A stretch of DNA of 64,000 bases from Demequina rhizosphaerae (GCF_000971255.1 NZ_BBMC01000005.1:62001-126000), one strand, 5' to 3'; shown: positions 32,478 through 43,375, counted from the first letter of the stretch. Notes: generated from the letters alone by a model not told the origin. Numbers and translations are program-made.

Positions 32478-35059
32478 TCAGCGCAGGACGGCCCCGAACT
32501 TCTCCCCTGCCTCCGCGATGATCGCGTTGCGGACCTCGAGCACCTCGTCGGCCGAGAGCGTGTGGTCCGCGTCGCGCATCCTCACGTTGATGGCCAGCGA
32601 CTTCTTGCCCTCGCCGATCTGCTCGCCCGTGTAGACGTCGAACACGCGCGCGTCCTCGACCAGCCCATCCCCAGCGGAGATCACGGCGTCGACGAGCGAG
32701 CCCGCAGTCACGGAATCAGGAACCACGAACGCGAAGTCCTCCTTCGCCAGCACCTGGCCGGACACGGGCGACGCCGTCACCAGCACGCCCTCGGACTCGT
32801 CGATCAGCGGGTCGAGCAGCAGCTCGAACGCGACCGTGCGCGCGGGCAGGCCGAGGTTCTCGCAGACCTTGGGGTGCACCTCGCCGGCCACGCCGACGAT
32901 CTGGCCCTCGAGCCGGTAGACCGCCACGCGGCCCGGGTGGAACGGAGCCGTCGACTGACGCTCCCCCGCCTCGTTCGAGATCTCGAGCACCACGCCGCAC
33001 GCGCGCTCGACCTTCTCGACCATTGCCATCGCGTCCGTCCAGCGCCACGGGGTGGCGTGGCCGTCCCAGCCCGCGGAGACCCGGTTCCCGGCCATGACGC
33101 CGGCGACGCGCCGCACCTGGCCGGGGATGGCCTCGTTGAGCGCCTCGACGTCGTCCGGCGTGATGGACGTGCCCGAGTAGGTCGCCGGGATGGCGCCCAC
33201 GAGGCGGCCCAGGTACGCGCGGCCCGTCTCGTACAGCGCCACGTCCTGCGCGCCGCGTCCGAGGTTGACCTTCACCGCGTCCACGAGCGTCTCGAGGATC
33301 GCGGTGCGCAGCAGCGGCTGCTCGGCCGACAGCGGGTTGGCGAGGCGGATGACGTCGCGACGCACGTCGTCCGCGGGCAGCATCACCTCGTCGAGGCGCG
33401 CCTCCGAGATGAACGGGTACGTGAGCACCTGCGTGAGGCCGGCCTCGGCGAGCGAGCGCGCCACCGACTTCCGGACCAGCTGCGAGTGCGTGTAGCCGCG
33501 CCCCGGAGGCGCGACGGGCAGCACCGACGGCAGGCCCTCGTAACCCTGCAGACGCGCGACCTCCTCGACCAGGTTGATCGGGCCCTCGAGGTCCGCACGC
33601 CACGTCGGGCGCGTGATGATGAGCACCTCGCCGTCGCGCTCCACCTGGCAGCCCACCTGCTCGAGCGAGTCGATGACCTGCTCGGCCGTGTAGGGCACGC
33701 CCACGATGCGCGACGGGAAGTCCCAGTCCATCTCGATGGGCTCCACGGCCGGGACGTTGTCGACGTCCGTGTAGACCTCCTCGATCACTCCCCCGCCGAG
33801 CTCGACCAGCAGGTTCGCCGCACGCTGCACCGCGACGGGCGGTAGCGCGGTGTCCACCGCGCGCTCGAAGCGGCGCGAGGCCTCCGAGCCCAGCTTGTGA
33901 CGACGGGCCGTGCGCGCGACGGAGATCGGGTCGAAGTGCGCGCCCTCGAGGAGCACGTCGGTCGTCGACTCCGACACCTCGGTGAGCGCGCCGCCCATGA
34001 CGCCGGCGATGCCGATGGCGCGCTCGGCGTGGCCGCCGAGCGAGTCCGTGATGAGCAGGTCCTCGCCGTGCAGGACGCGCGTCGCATCGTCCAGCGTGAC
34101 GATGCTCTCCGCGGGCCGCGCACGACGCACCACGATGGGCGCGGTGAGGGTCGCGAGGTCGTACGCGTGCAGCGGCTGGCCCAGCTCGAGCATGACGTAG
34201 TTGGTGACGTCCACGGCGAGCGAGATCGAGCGCATGCCTGCGGCCTCGAGGCGGGTCTTCATCCACGTGGGCGACGACGCTGAGGGGTCGAAGCCACGCA
34301 CGATGCGGGCGACGAACCGGTCGCAGCCGACGTTGCCGCGCACGGGCGCCTCGTCCTCGATGAGGATCGGGAAGCCCTCGCCCGCCTCGCCCGAGACGGG
34401 CAGGCCCGCGGGGTCGGTGAACGATGCGCCGGTCGCGTGACCGTACTCGCGCGCCACGCCGCGGATCGAGAACGAGTAGCCGCGGTCGGGCGTGACGTTG
34501 ATCTCGATGGTCTTCTCGTCGAGGCCGAGGAGCGCGATCGCGTCCTGGCCCGGCGTCAGCTCGGAAGCGTCGAAGCCCATCTCGGTCAGCACGATGATGC
34601 CCGAGTGGTCGTCGCCGAGACCGAGCTCCTTCGACGAGCAGATCATGCCGTCCGACCAGTGGCCGTACGTCTTGCGGCCCGAGATCGGGAACGGGCCGGG
34701 AAGGGTCGCGCCGGGCAGCACGACGACCACCCAGTCGCCCTCGACGAAGTTGTGCGCACCGCAGACGATGCCCTTCGACGACGGGTAGTCGACCTTGTTG
34801 TCGGGCTTGTGGCCGGGGCCCTCGGGGTCGTTGTGGGAGCCGACGTCCACGCGGCAGTAGTTGATGGTCTTGCCGTTGGACTGCTCCTCCTTGACCAGCG
34901 ACATCACGCGGCCGACGACGAGCGGTCCCTCGACACCCGAGCCGTGGATGCCCTCCTCCTCGAGGCCCACGCGGGCGAGCGAGGTGGCGATGTCCACCGG
35001 CGTGGCATCGGGCACCAGGGCAACCGACTCCGCGAGCCAGCTGAGCGGAATCTTCGGCA

Positions 35060-35060
<1 letters not shown>
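32478..35060 (-). CDS. pheT: Phenylalanyl-tRNA synthetase beta subunit
   Basis: 860 residues from the ATG at 35060. Charges tRNA-Phe as an alpha2-beta2 enzyme in the cytoplasm. Order: start MPKIPLSWLAESVALVPDAT, EMAP-like tRNA-binding domain at about 40-160 (VVGRVMSL; ICSSKELGLG), B3/B4 editing domain (about 215-385), B5 domain, catalytic-like core and a C-terminal ferredoxin-fold anticodon-binding domain (DFAFVVPDSVTAGSL... VRMRDADHTLSADEV). The ATG overlaps the pheS stop by one base (TGATG), so expression is coupled. Full length for a long-form bacterial PheT. Confidence 0.97.
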
Positions 35061-36184
<1,124 letters not shown>

Positions 36185-36251
36185 CTAGCGGGAGCGCGGG
36201 CAGGTCCGGCGGCTGGGCGCGGAGGGACGATGCGGGCGCGGGCATGCGGTC

Positions 36252-36276
36252 AGGCCCGGGGGATCTCCCCGGGCCT
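36252..36276 (-). terminator. GC hairpin overlapping the stop of the pheST leader peptide
   Basis: Ten-base perfect arms (AGGCCCGGGG / CCCCGGGCCT) around a five-base loop. The 5' arm begins with the last two bases of the leader ORF stop codon, so a ribosome stalled near the end of the leader would mask it. No T-run follows. Candidate attenuator. Confidence 0.5.
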
Positions 36277-36331
36277 AGAGAAAGAGGCGCACGGCGGCGC
36301 GACGCGTGATGCGGGCCAGGCTCGTGCTCAT
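36275..36331 (-). CDS. Putative pheST leader peptide
   Basis: 18 residues, MSTSLARITRRAAVRLFL, ending CTC TTT CTC TAG. A -10-like TACCGT lies six bases before the ATG, giving a leaderless transcript. TTT is an unusual Phe codon in such GC-rich DNA, and it falls two codons before the stop that abuts the hairpin. This resembles ribosome-mediated attenuation, although only one Phe is present. Confidence 0.45.
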   Translation of the reverse strand: MSTSLARITRRAAVRLFL

Positions 36332-36383
36332 GCGGCCACGGTAGCAGGACGATGCGCGGCGCCGGTAGGACGGGCGGCACGCC

Positions 36384-37895
36384 TCAGGCGGGCGCGCCCT
36401 CGTACGCGACCCCCTTGGTGGTGCGCTTGCCGGCCATCATCGCGTCGTCCGCGGCGCGCACGAGCGCGGGCAGGCGGTACTCGCCCGCGGTGGTGTCGAC
36501 CCAGCCGGCGCTCACGCCGACCTCGAAGCGGTCCCCCACCGCGCGCTCGCGGGTCATGTGCGCGCTCGTGCGGAGCCGCTCGACCGCGGTGGCGGAGTCC
36601 TCGTCCGCGCTGAGCCACAGCACGGCCGCGAACTCGTCGCCGCCGAGACGGCCGACCACGTCCCGCGGGCCCGACGCCCGGGCGAGGCCGTCCGCGACGG
36701 CGCGCAGCGCATCGTCCCCCAGCTCGTGCCCGGCGCCGTCGTTGACGGACTTGAAGTTGTCGAGGTCGAAGACGGCGACCGCGACGACGGTGCCCCGGCG
36801 GCGCGCGGCCTGGAGGACGTCGTTGCCGCGCACCTCGAAGTGGTGGCGGTTGCTCAGCCCGGTGAGCGCGTCGGTGCGGGCGCGGACGGAGACCTCGCCG
36901 GCGGGGCGGCGCAGGGCCCACAGCAGGAGGCTCATGATGAGCGTCACCACCACGATGACGACCGTGTAGAGCAGCATCGTGCGATCGAGCGACGCGATGG
37001 CCGGGAGCACCTCGTCGCCGTCGACCACGACGGTGAGGGTCCACGGCAGGCTGGCGCTCACGGGCCGCTGGTACGTCACCACCTCGGTCACCGCGACGGT
37101 GCCCTCGGATGCCTGCTCGGTCGCCGCATCGTCCGGCAGCGCGAGCCCGGGCACGCCCGCGAGCGCGACGCCGTTCTCGCCCACGAGCGAGGCCTCGCCG
37201 TAGCTGGCCGCGGGCGACGCGGCCAGCAGGCGCGTGAAGATCTCGGAGTCGAGGCGCACCGACACCAGGGCGACCGTGGCGCCGGTCGCGTCGCGCGCGG
37301 CCATGGACGCGTGGACGACGGTGCGGCCGACCTCCGGGACGCGCTCCGGGTCGCTCCACACGACGTCGGTCGACCAGCGTGCCTCGTCGAGCCAGGCGCG
37401 CTCGGGTCGCGCGCGCTGCGGGGCGTCGCCGCGGGCCTCGACGGGCTCGAGGGACTCGTCGAGCACGGTGACGTCGACGGTGCCGTCCGCGCCGATGGTG
37501 CGGAACACGAAGCCGGGCTCGCGGCGGTCGATCTCGGTCTCGGAGCCGTCCTCCGCGAGGACGGTGATCGCCGCGATGGTGGACTGGCCGTCCATGAGGC
37601 GGCCGAGCTCGTCGAGCATGCGGGACGGGTCGTCGAGGAGGGCGCCGTCCGCGCCGATCGCACCCGCGACGGTGCGCACGGTGGCCTCGGCGGGCCGCGT
37701 CGCGCCCTCGAGCTGCACGGCGGTCGCGTCGCCCACGAGCGTGGTGCCCTCGATCGCGGCGTGCGCCGAGTCCGCGGTCACGCTCTCGCGCACCACCACC
37801 GTCGTGAGGCCGATGATCACCAGCGCCGCGATGACGACGCCGAACGCCCACGGCAGCGGGTCCGAGGGGCTGCGGACGGCGAGGCGGCGGGACAT
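36384..37895 (-). CDS. Membrane diguanylate cyclase with extracellular sensor (copy 1)
   Basis: 503 residues. Membrane helix 1 at about 16-38 (AFGVVIAALVIIGLTTVVV), a roughly 275-residue extracellular Cache-like sensor, helix 2 at about 313-335 (LLYTVVIVVVTLIMSLLLWAL), then a GGDEF domain. The active-site signature GRLGGDEFAAVLW is intact, so it should make cyclic di-GMP from GTP. The inhibitory I-site (RxxD five residues upstream) reads GPRD, lacking the first Arg, so product inhibition may be lost. It is one of two cyclases here flanking a small membrane protein. Signal unknown. Confidence 0.9.
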   Translation of the reverse strand: MSRRLAVRSPSDPLPWAFGVVIAALVIIGLTTVVVRESVTADSAHAAIEGTTLVGDATAVQLEGATRPAEATVRTVAGAIGADGALLDDPSRMLDELGRLMDGQSTIAAITVLAEDGSETEIDRREPGFVFRTIGADGTVDVTVLDESLEPVEARGDAPQRARPERAWLDEARWSTDVVWSDPERVPEVGRTVVHASMAARDATGATVALVSVRLDSEIFTRLLAASPAASYGEASLVGENGVALAGVPGLALPDDAATEQASEGTVAVTEVVTYQRPVSASLPWTLTVVVDGDEVLPAIASLDRTMLLYTVVIVVVTLIMSLLLWALRRPAGEVSVRARTDALTGLSNRHHFEVRGNDVLQAARRRGTVVAVAVFDLDNFKSVNDGAGHELGDDALRAVADGLARASGPRDVVGRLGGDEFAAVLWLSADEDSATAVERLRTSAHMTRERAVGDRFEVGVSAGWVDTTAGEYRLPALVRAADDAMMAGKRTTKGVAYEGAPA

Positions 37896-37919
37896 GGCCG
37901 GGGTGACGTCGCTCTGGAC

Positions 37920-38375
37920 CTAGAAGAGGAAGCTCGGCACGCCGATCAGGGTGAGGGCCATGGCCATCACCGCCGTGTTGACGAGCGGCAGGCCCAGGCG
38001 CAGACCCATCGGCATCTGCGGGTTCTTCACCAGGATGATGTTGGTGAGGAGCATGAGCACCGTGAGGATCGCGCCGACGAAGCCCCACAGGAGCAGGACC
38101 ACCGGCGCGAACATCGCGACCTTGACGGCGGGCTCGACGTGGGCGCCCATCTTGAGGATCGGCTCGCCCTCGAAGCGCAGGGTCTGGAAGCCGGGGATGA
38201 CGCCGTTGGCGGACAGGGTCGCGGTCTTGCCGTTGCGCATCGGGATGGGCCAGCGGCCGCGCGTGCGCTTCACCACCTGGCCGTCGATGCGGACCTTGTA
38301 GAGGAGTCCCAGCACACCGTCGACCTCGACCTTGCCGCGCGCTCCGGGGATGTCGAGCCGGCGCGTGTTCTCCAT
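37920..38375 (-). CDS. Small membrane protein between two diguanylate cyclases
   Basis: 151 residues from the ATG at 38375. The N-terminal half is soluble and beta-rich (VDGVLGLLYKVRIDGQVVKR; ATLSANGVIPGFQTLRFEG). The C-terminal half has two or three membrane segments (VAMFAPVVLLLWGFVGAILT, LPLVNTAVMAMALTLIGV). Resembles uncharacterised actinobacterial membrane proteins; no catalytic motif. Same strand as both cyclases with short gaps (24 and 10 bases), so probably one transcription unit. Confidence 0.7.
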   Translation of the reverse strand: MENTRRLDIPGARGKVEVDGVLGLLYKVRIDGQVVKRTRGRWPIPMRNGKTATLSANGVIPGFQTLRFEGEPILKMGAHVEPAVKVAMFAPVVLLLWGFVGAILTVLMLLTNIILVKNPQMPMGLRLGLPLVNTAVMAMALTLIGVPSFLF

Positions 38376-38385
38376 GGGTCCTCCC

Positions 38386-40140
38386 TCAGTTCCCGGGGAG
38401 ACTATCAGCCTGATGCGGGCGCCCCTCGGCACCCTCGCCTTCCTCGGTCCGGTCCGGCCCGCTGGTCGCGTCGCCGGTCGCTTGCCGGGCCGACGCATCG
38501 TCCGCCCGCCCGGCCGCCGCATCGTCCCGCGACGATGCGCTGCCCGCCGCGTGCCCGTACGCGTACGTGCGGCCCTTGCGGACGCGCTTGCCGGCGACGA
38601 GCGCCTCGTCGGCGGCGGTCTGGAGGTGGTGGGCGTCGTAGCCGACGTCGCCCGTGGTCGCGAAGCCGGCGGTGGCGCCGACGCCGGATGCGCCGGCGAA
38701 GGACTCGTGGATCGCGGTGGCGACGTCGTCGCGGAGGCGGCGCGCGAGTTCGACGGGCGAGCCGCGCTCCCCCAGGCGCATGACGACGACGAACTCGTCG
38801 CCGCCGACCCGCGCCGCGACGTCGCGCACGCGCACGGACTCGAGGAGCGTGTCGCCGACGGCCGCGAGGACCACGTCGCCCGCATCGTGCCCGTGGTCGT
38901 CGTTGACCTGCTTGAAGTTGTCGAGGTCGAGCGCGATGAGGAGGACGGTGTCCTCGGTGTGCTCGGCGGAGCGCAGGATCGCGCGCAGGCGGCGCGTGTA
39001 CTCGTAGCGGTTGGCGAGGCCGGTGAGGGCGTCGGTGGCGGCGCGCACGCGCAGGGTGCGGATGGGGCGCCACAGGCGCAGGGCGACCGCGGCGGCGGCC
39101 ATCACCATGACGATCGAGATGATGGTCACCCAGGAGGAGGCGCGCTTGAAGTCGTCGATCGAGGGGGTGAGGTCGGCGGCGCTGGCGTCGAGGTGGAGGA
39201 CCCAGTCGAGGCCGGTGTCGGGGTCCATGGTGCGCTCGAGGCTGACGGTGTCGTCGCGCGTGCGGATGGCGTCGCCCTCGTCGTCGAGGGTGCTCGGGGC
39301 GACGGTGGGGAGGCCGAAGTCCCCGGCGTCGGGCAGGCCCTGGGTCTCGTCGAGGAGGGCCTCGAGCTCGTCGCGCCGGGCGGTGGGGGCGGCGACGATG
39401 GTGCCGTCGCCGGTGAGGATGAAGGCGCGGGCGTCGGCGCCGATGGGGATGTTCTCGAGCAGCGCGCCCAGGCGGTCAAGGTCGAGGTCCGCGCCGACCA
39501 CCGCGGCGAGCTCGCCGTCGACCGTCACGGTCATCGCGGGCGAGACCACGATCTCGCCGGTGCGGACGGAGATGTACGGGTCCGTCCAGACGATGCCGTC
39601 CGCGGCGACCGCGTCCTCGTACCAGGGGCGCGTCTCGGCGGTGTAGTCGACGAAGCCGCCGTCGCGGCCGGTCTCGTCGAGGTTCTCGTCGAGGTCGATG
39701 CGCTCGAAGGCCGAGCCGCCGCCCGCGACGGGCGCGACGTCGAGGCGCGTGTAGCCGGAGTCGGCGCCGGCGAGGGCGATGAGGTTGCCCTCGGTGTCCG
39801 CGACGAAGATGGTGCCGACGGCGGGCTCGCGGTCGAGGCGGCTGGCGAGCGCGCGGACGAGGGCGTCCTCGTCCATGGCGCCGCCGCGGCGGACGAGCTC
39901 CGACGCGGTGCCCTCGACGACGTCCTGGGCCGACCCGGCGAAGTCGCCCACGCGCTCCGACATGAGGTCGCCGACGTACGTGTACGTGTCCTCGGCCGCG
40001 GCCTGCAGGGCACGGTCCGCGAGCACGGCGTTGAGGATCGAGGTGGCCATCTGGCCGATGAGGACCGTGGCGATGATGACCACGGCGACGATGACGCCGC
40101 GCGAGCGCGCCATCCGCAGCCTCAAGGTCCCGAACCACAT
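38386..40140 (-). CDS. Membrane diguanylate cyclase with dCache-like sensor (copy 2)
   Basis: 584 residues from the ATG at 40140 (MWFGTLRLRMARSRG). Membrane helix 1 (GVIVAVVIIATVLIGQMA), a long dCache-like extracellular region (about 35-335), helix 2 (SSWVTIISIVMVMAAAAVAL), then GGDEF at about 365-520 with ARVGGDEFVVVMRL. The I-site RVRD (RxxD) is intact, in contrast to copy 1. The C-terminal tail is a hydrophilic linker coding three copies of the GACGATGCG repeat and so rich in DDA. The frame is open upstream to 40689, but the 40140 start gives a proper signal-anchor. Confidence 0.9.
   Translation of the reverse strand: MWFGTLRLRMARSRGVIVAVVIIATVLIGQMATSILNAVLADRALQAAAEDTYTYVGDLMSERVGDFAGSAQDVVEGTASELVRRGGAMDEDALVRALASRLDREPAVGTIFVADTEGNLIALAGADSGYTRLDVAPVAGGGSAFERIDLDENLDETGRDGGFVDYTAETRPWYEDAVAADGIVWTDPYISVRTGEIVVSPAMTVTVDGELAAVVGADLDLDRLGALLENIPIGADARAFILTGDGTIVAAPTARRDELEALLDETQGLPDAGDFGLPTVAPSTLDDEGDAIRTRDDTVSLERTMDPDTGLDWVLHLDASAADLTPSIDDFKRASSWVTIISIVMVMAAAAVALRLWRPIRTLRVRAATDALTGLANRYEYTRRLRAILRSAEHTEDTVLLIALDLDNFKQVNDDHGHDAGDVVLAAVGDTLLESVRVRDVAARVGGDEFVVVMRLGERGSPVELARRLRDDVATAIHESFAGASGVGATAGFATTGDVGYDAHHLQTAADEALVAGKRVRKGRTYAYGHAAGSASSRDDAAAGRADDASARQATGDATSGPDRTEEGEGAEGRPHQADSLPGN
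38494..38539. repeat. Three GACGATGCG-family repeats in the cyclase tail
   Basis: CGCATCGTCCG at 38494 and an inverted pair CGCATCGTCCC...GACGATGCG spanning 38518-38539, which could form a hairpin. They lie in the region coding the nonessential-looking C-terminal tail, showing that the repeat tolerates coding linkers. Confidence 0.65.
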
Positions 40141-40297
40141 GTCTCTATTGTCCGTTCTCCGCCGTGCGCACCGGGCGGAACCAGGGGTGGTCTTCGTCAC
40201 AGGGTGTCTCTTTGGGGGTGGCCTGGCCGGCATTCTCCCCCGGCGCGCGGGGGCTCTCGCGACTGTCCACCATCCGCCCTGTGGAGAACGTCCGAAT

Positions 40298-40319
40298 TGT
40301 CTGACCCTGGTGGTGGACT
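40298..40319 (+). promoter_or_regulatory. RecA-NDp-like element before the HNH gene
   Basis: TGTCTG, ten bases, TGGACT, with the ATG at 40326 six bases later. The -10 is a weak match (G at the second position), but spacing and leaderless geometry equal those of recQ, dnaE and hrpA. Confidence 0.42.
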
Positions 40320-40325
40320 TGTCCC

Positions 40326-41825
40326 ATGGCGATCTCCACGGCCCGGCTCGAGACCTCGGTCGAGGGCGCACGCGGGCTGGACGGAGCGGACCCGCGGGAG
40401 ATGACGCGAGACGCTCTCCTCGACGGGGAGGCGGCGGCCGCGGCGGTGATGGCTGCGGCCAAGGTCGTCTACGCAGCGTTCGCGGCGGAGATCTCGCTGC
40501 GCTCCACGGGAGGAGCGATCGGGCTGGCCCGTCAGGAGGGCTTCTCGACGGCGGAGCGCATGATCGGGAGTCGCGCGGGCGTCTCGCCCGCCGAGGCGCG
40601 GCGGCTCGTCGAGGCGGGGCTCGCGATGCTGCCGCCCGAGCCCAATCCCGATCCTGGGCCGGATCCGGATCCGCAGCCGAACGGCACACCCGACCCGTCG
40701 CCCGACGACCCCGACGAGGGCTCGGGCGAGGGATCTGACGACGACGAGGACCTGGACGACGCGCCCCTCTCCCCCGTCGGCGAGGCGCTGCGCGCGGGAC
40801 TCATCGGACCGGAGGCGGCGTCGCTCATCGTCCAGACCCTCGAGGGGATGGACGATGCGGCGGCGGCCGTGATCGAGGAGCGCCTGGTGAAGAAGGCGTT
40901 CCGGCTGGACATCCCGGACCTGCGTCGCGCGTGTCAGCGCGAGCGGGAGTCCTACGACCACCAGCGCTTCCTCGAGGACGAGCGGCGGCGACGCGAGGCA
41001 CGCCACCTGCTCGTCCGCCAGGACGCGGACGGCATGGTGACGCTGACGGGCCGCTTCGACGCGGCGACCGCGCTGCCCATCGTGGCGTGGCTCGACGCCC
41101 AGGTGAAGGACTCGTTCCAGCGCCGGCGCGACCGCGAGCTCGACGATCATCGCACCGCCGGCCAGATCCGCGCCGATGCGCTCGCCGACCTCGCCCAGCA
41201 CGGCCTCGACTGCTCGTCCATGACCACCGGCGTGAAGACCACCGTCGTGGTGCATGTGGACCTCGAGGACCTGCGCCGAGGCTCGGGGCTGGTCGATACG
41301 GAGCACCTGTCGACGCGCCTCAGCATCGAGTCGCTCCGCGCGATGCTGGCGGACGCGGGCGTGATCCCGGCGGTCATGGGCGGCCCGTCGGTGCCGCTCG
41401 ACCTGGGACGACGGGAGCGGCTCTTCACGCGCTATCAGAAGCTCGCCCTCGCCCGCCGGGACGGGGGCTGCGCCTGGCGCGGGCGCCCGCCGGCCTGGTG
41501 CGACGCCCACCACATCCTCGACTGGAGCAAGGGCGGCCGCACGGACCTCAGCAACGGGGTGCTGCTCTGCCGCTCGTGCCATGTGCAGCTGCACGCCACG
41601 GGATGGGAAATCGTGGTGAGGGACGGCCAGGTGTGGTTCATCCCGCCTCCCGAGGTGGACCCGTCGCGGGAGCCGCGGATCGGCGGCAGCGCCCGCGTGG
41701 ACTCGGTACCGCCGGACACCGGTCGACCGCCGCCGACGGGGAGCTCACCGCCGATCTCACCCTCCTCCGCCCAGGGGGTGAAGGCCTCGGCACCCACCCG
41801 AGGCGCGCCCGCGGGGCTGTTCTAG
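40326..41825 (+). CDS. DUF222/13E12-family HNH endonuclease
   Basis: 499 residues. The N-terminal DUF222 region (about 30-330) is typical of the mycobacterial 13E12 repeat family. It is interrupted by an acidic Pro-rich linker (about 110-150: PNPDPGPDPDPQPNG, then a run of Asp/Glu). The C-terminal HNH domain has CAWRGRPPAWCDAHHILDW and LLCRSCHVQLH, with the His-Asn-His and two CxxC-type zinc positions. Likely a homing-type or phage-derived nuclease. The ATG lies six bases after a -10-like sequence and has no ribosome site, so it is probably leaderless. Confidence 0.88.
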   Translation: MAISTARLETSVEGARGLDGADPREMTRDALLDGEAAAAAVMAAAKVVYAAFAAEISLRSTGGAIGLARQEGFSTAERMIGSRAGVSPAEARRLVEAGLAMLPPEPNPDPGPDPDPQPNGTPDPSPDDPDEGSGEGSDDDEDLDDAPLSPVGEALRAGLIGPEAASLIVQTLEGMDDAAAAVIEERLVKKAFRLDIPDLRRACQRERESYDHQRFLEDERRRREARHLLVRQDADGMVTLTGRFDAATALPIVAWLDAQVKDSFQRRRDRELDDHRTAGQIRADALADLAQHGLDCSSMTTGVKTTVVVHVDLEDLRRGSGLVDTEHLSTRLSIESLRAMLADAGVIPAVMGGPSVPLDLGRRERLFTRYQKLALARRDGGCAWRGRPPAWCDAHHILDWSKGGRTDLSNGVLLCRSCHVQLHATGWEIVVRDGQVWFIPPPEVDPSREPRIGGSARVDSVPPDTGRPPPTGSSPPISPSSAQGVKASAPTRGAPAGLF

Positions 41826-42114
41826 GGGTGGGGTGCGCGAGTCGGCGCACCGGTGTTGTCACATGCTTGAGCTTGTGCTCGCCAGGTCTGGGCGCGCCAG
41901 GTCTTGGTCGCGTCGCGTGGTCGCGTGGTCGCCATCAGCCAGGACGCTAGGCACGATGCACGATGCGCGGTCGCCGGTCGCTGCTCGCAGGAACGCCCTT
42001 CGACGGGATGCCGGGCGTCGAGACGCGAGGCACACTGCGCCGTCGCAGGTCGCCGGTCGCCGTCGCCGGTCGCCGTCGCCGGTCGCCGGTCGCCGGTCGC
42101 CGGTCGCCCAGACC
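41826..42114. other. Repeat-rich intergenic stretch
   Basis: 289 bases between the HNH and methyltransferase genes, made largely of short direct repeats: CGCGTGGTCG twice near 41917, GCACGATGC twice at 41953-41966 (a variant of the GACGATGCG word), and the CGCCGGT tandem array at 42041-42109. No gene seen. Confidence 0.55.
42041..42109. repeat. Tandem CGCCGGT array
   Basis: Roughly eight copies of a 6-7 base unit (CGCCGGT with interspersed CGCCGT) in about 70 bases. A simple microsatellite-like array that may vary in length by slippage. It ends just downstream of the methyltransferase stop codon. Confidence 0.7.
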
Positions 42115-42966
42115 CTACGCGTGCTGCGCGGTCGCCGAGGCGTAGAGGCACACCGCGGCGGCCGTGCCGAGGTTGAGGCTCTCCGCGTGGCCGTGGATGG
42201 GGATGCGGACCACGGCGTCCATGAGCTCGAGCTCGTCGGGGCGCAGGCCCCACGCCTCGTTGCCGAACACCCACGCGGTGGGACCCGCGAGCGACTCCGA
42301 GCCGCCCGCGCCGGCGCCCGCGGTCGGGTCGCCCAGCAGGTCCTCACCCGAGCCGTCCGCGGCCAGGACCGTGAGCCCCGCCGCACGCAGCGCGTCCACG
42401 GCCTCCGCGAGCGGCGCACGCGCCACCGGCAGGTGGAAGAGGCTGCCCGCGGTCGAGCGGATCACCTTGGGGTTGCCGGGGTCGACCGACTCGCCGGCGA
42501 GCACGACCGCATCCGCGCCCGCGGCGTCGGCGCACCGGATGACGGTGCCGGCGTTGCCCGGGTCGCGGACGTTCGAGAGCACGGCGACCAGCTTCGGCGC
42601 GGCGGCGACCACGTCGTCGAGCGACGTGCCGGTCGAGTCGAGCACAGCCACCACGCCCTGCGCGTCGGCGCTCATCGCGTCGAGCACCGCGTCGGTGCCG
42701 AGGTGCACGTAGAGGTCGGCGGCGAGCGCCTCCGCGGCGATCTCGGGGTAGCGCAGCGACGCGTCGGGCGAGAGGTAGACGTCGCGGACCCGCGGGGCGG
42801 CGAAGCGCACGGCCTCGCGCACGCCCTGCGGGCCCTCGACGAGGATGGCACCCGCCCGCGAACGCGCAGAACGCCCCGCCAGGGCCGCGACTCTCTTGAC
42901 CCGTTCCGCCTTCGGATTCGAAAGCGTGACGGAGAGGTCTGCAGGCCCGGCGGGGCGTTCTGTCAT
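42115..42966 (-). CDS. TrmH/SpoU-family RNA methyltransferase
   Basis: 283 residues. N-terminal substrate-binding domain (SNPKAERVKRVAALAGRSAR, ILVEGPQGVREAV) and a C-terminal SPOUT knot with the three family motifs: LSNVRDPGNAGTVIRCADAA, WVFGNEAWGL and IPIHGHAESLNLGTAAAVC. It uses S-adenosylmethionine to 2'-O-methylate an rRNA or tRNA ribose. The position downstream of rplT is usual for this family (TsnR/RlmB group) in actinobacteria. The exact target cannot be read from the sequence. Confidence 0.9.
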   Translation of the reverse strand: MTERPAGPADLSVTLSNPKAERVKRVAALAGRSARSRAGAILVEGPQGVREAVRFAAPRVRDVYLSPDASLRYPEIAAEALAADLYVHLGTDAVLDAMSADAQGVVAVLDSTGTSLDDVVAAAPKLVAVLSNVRDPGNAGTVIRCADAAGADAVVLAGESVDPGNPKVIRSTAGSLFHLPVARAPLAEAVDALRAAGLTVLAADGSGEDLLGDPTAGAGAGGSESLAGPTAWVFGNEAWGLRPDELELMDAVVRIPIHGHAESLNLGTAAAVCLYASATAQHA

Positions 42967-42994
42967 GCGGCGGGTGCCTTCCTGGAGAGGCGTC

Positions 42995-43375
42995 TTACGC
43001 GGCGGGCGCGTTGACGTCGGCCGGGAGGGCCTTCTTCGCCGTCTCGACGAGGGTCGCGAACGCGGCCTCGTCGTTCACCGCGAGCTCGGCGAGCATGCGG
43101 CGGTCCACCTCGATGCCAGCGGCCTTGAGGCCCTGGATGAAGCGGTTGTAGGTCATGCCGTTCGCACGGGCCGCAGCGTTGATGCGCTGGATCCACAGCT
43201 TGCGGAAGTCGCCCTTGCGCTTGCGGCGGTCGTTGTACGAGTAGACGAGGGAGTGGGTGACCTGCTCCTTCGCCTTGCGGTAGAGGCGCGAGCGCTGGCC
43301 GCGGTAACCCGCAGCGCGCTCGAGGGTCGTCCGGCGCTTCTTCTGGGCGTTGACCGCCCGCTTGACGCGTGCCAT
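42995..43375 (-). CDS. rplT: 50S ribosomal protein L20
   Basis: 126 residues, full length. Begins [19 protein letters not shown], contains the conserved [17 protein letters not shown] and [19 protein letters not shown], and ends in an Ala-rich tail. Binds 23S rRNA early in large-subunit assembly. Third gene of infC-rpmI-rplT; a GGAGAA ribosome site precedes it. In many bacteria L20 or IF3 controls this operon. Confidence 0.98.
   Translation of the reverse strand: MARVKRAVNAQKKRRTTLERAAGYRGQRSRLYRKAKEQVTHSLVYSYNDRRKRKGDFRKLWIQRINAAARANGMTYNRFIQGLKAAGIEVDRRMLAELAVNDEAAFATLVETAKKALPADVNAPAA

Noticed and set aside
42041-42109. CGCCGGT repeats as a CRISPR array
   Set aside because: Units are 6-7 bases and contiguous with no spacers; no cas genes in the window.
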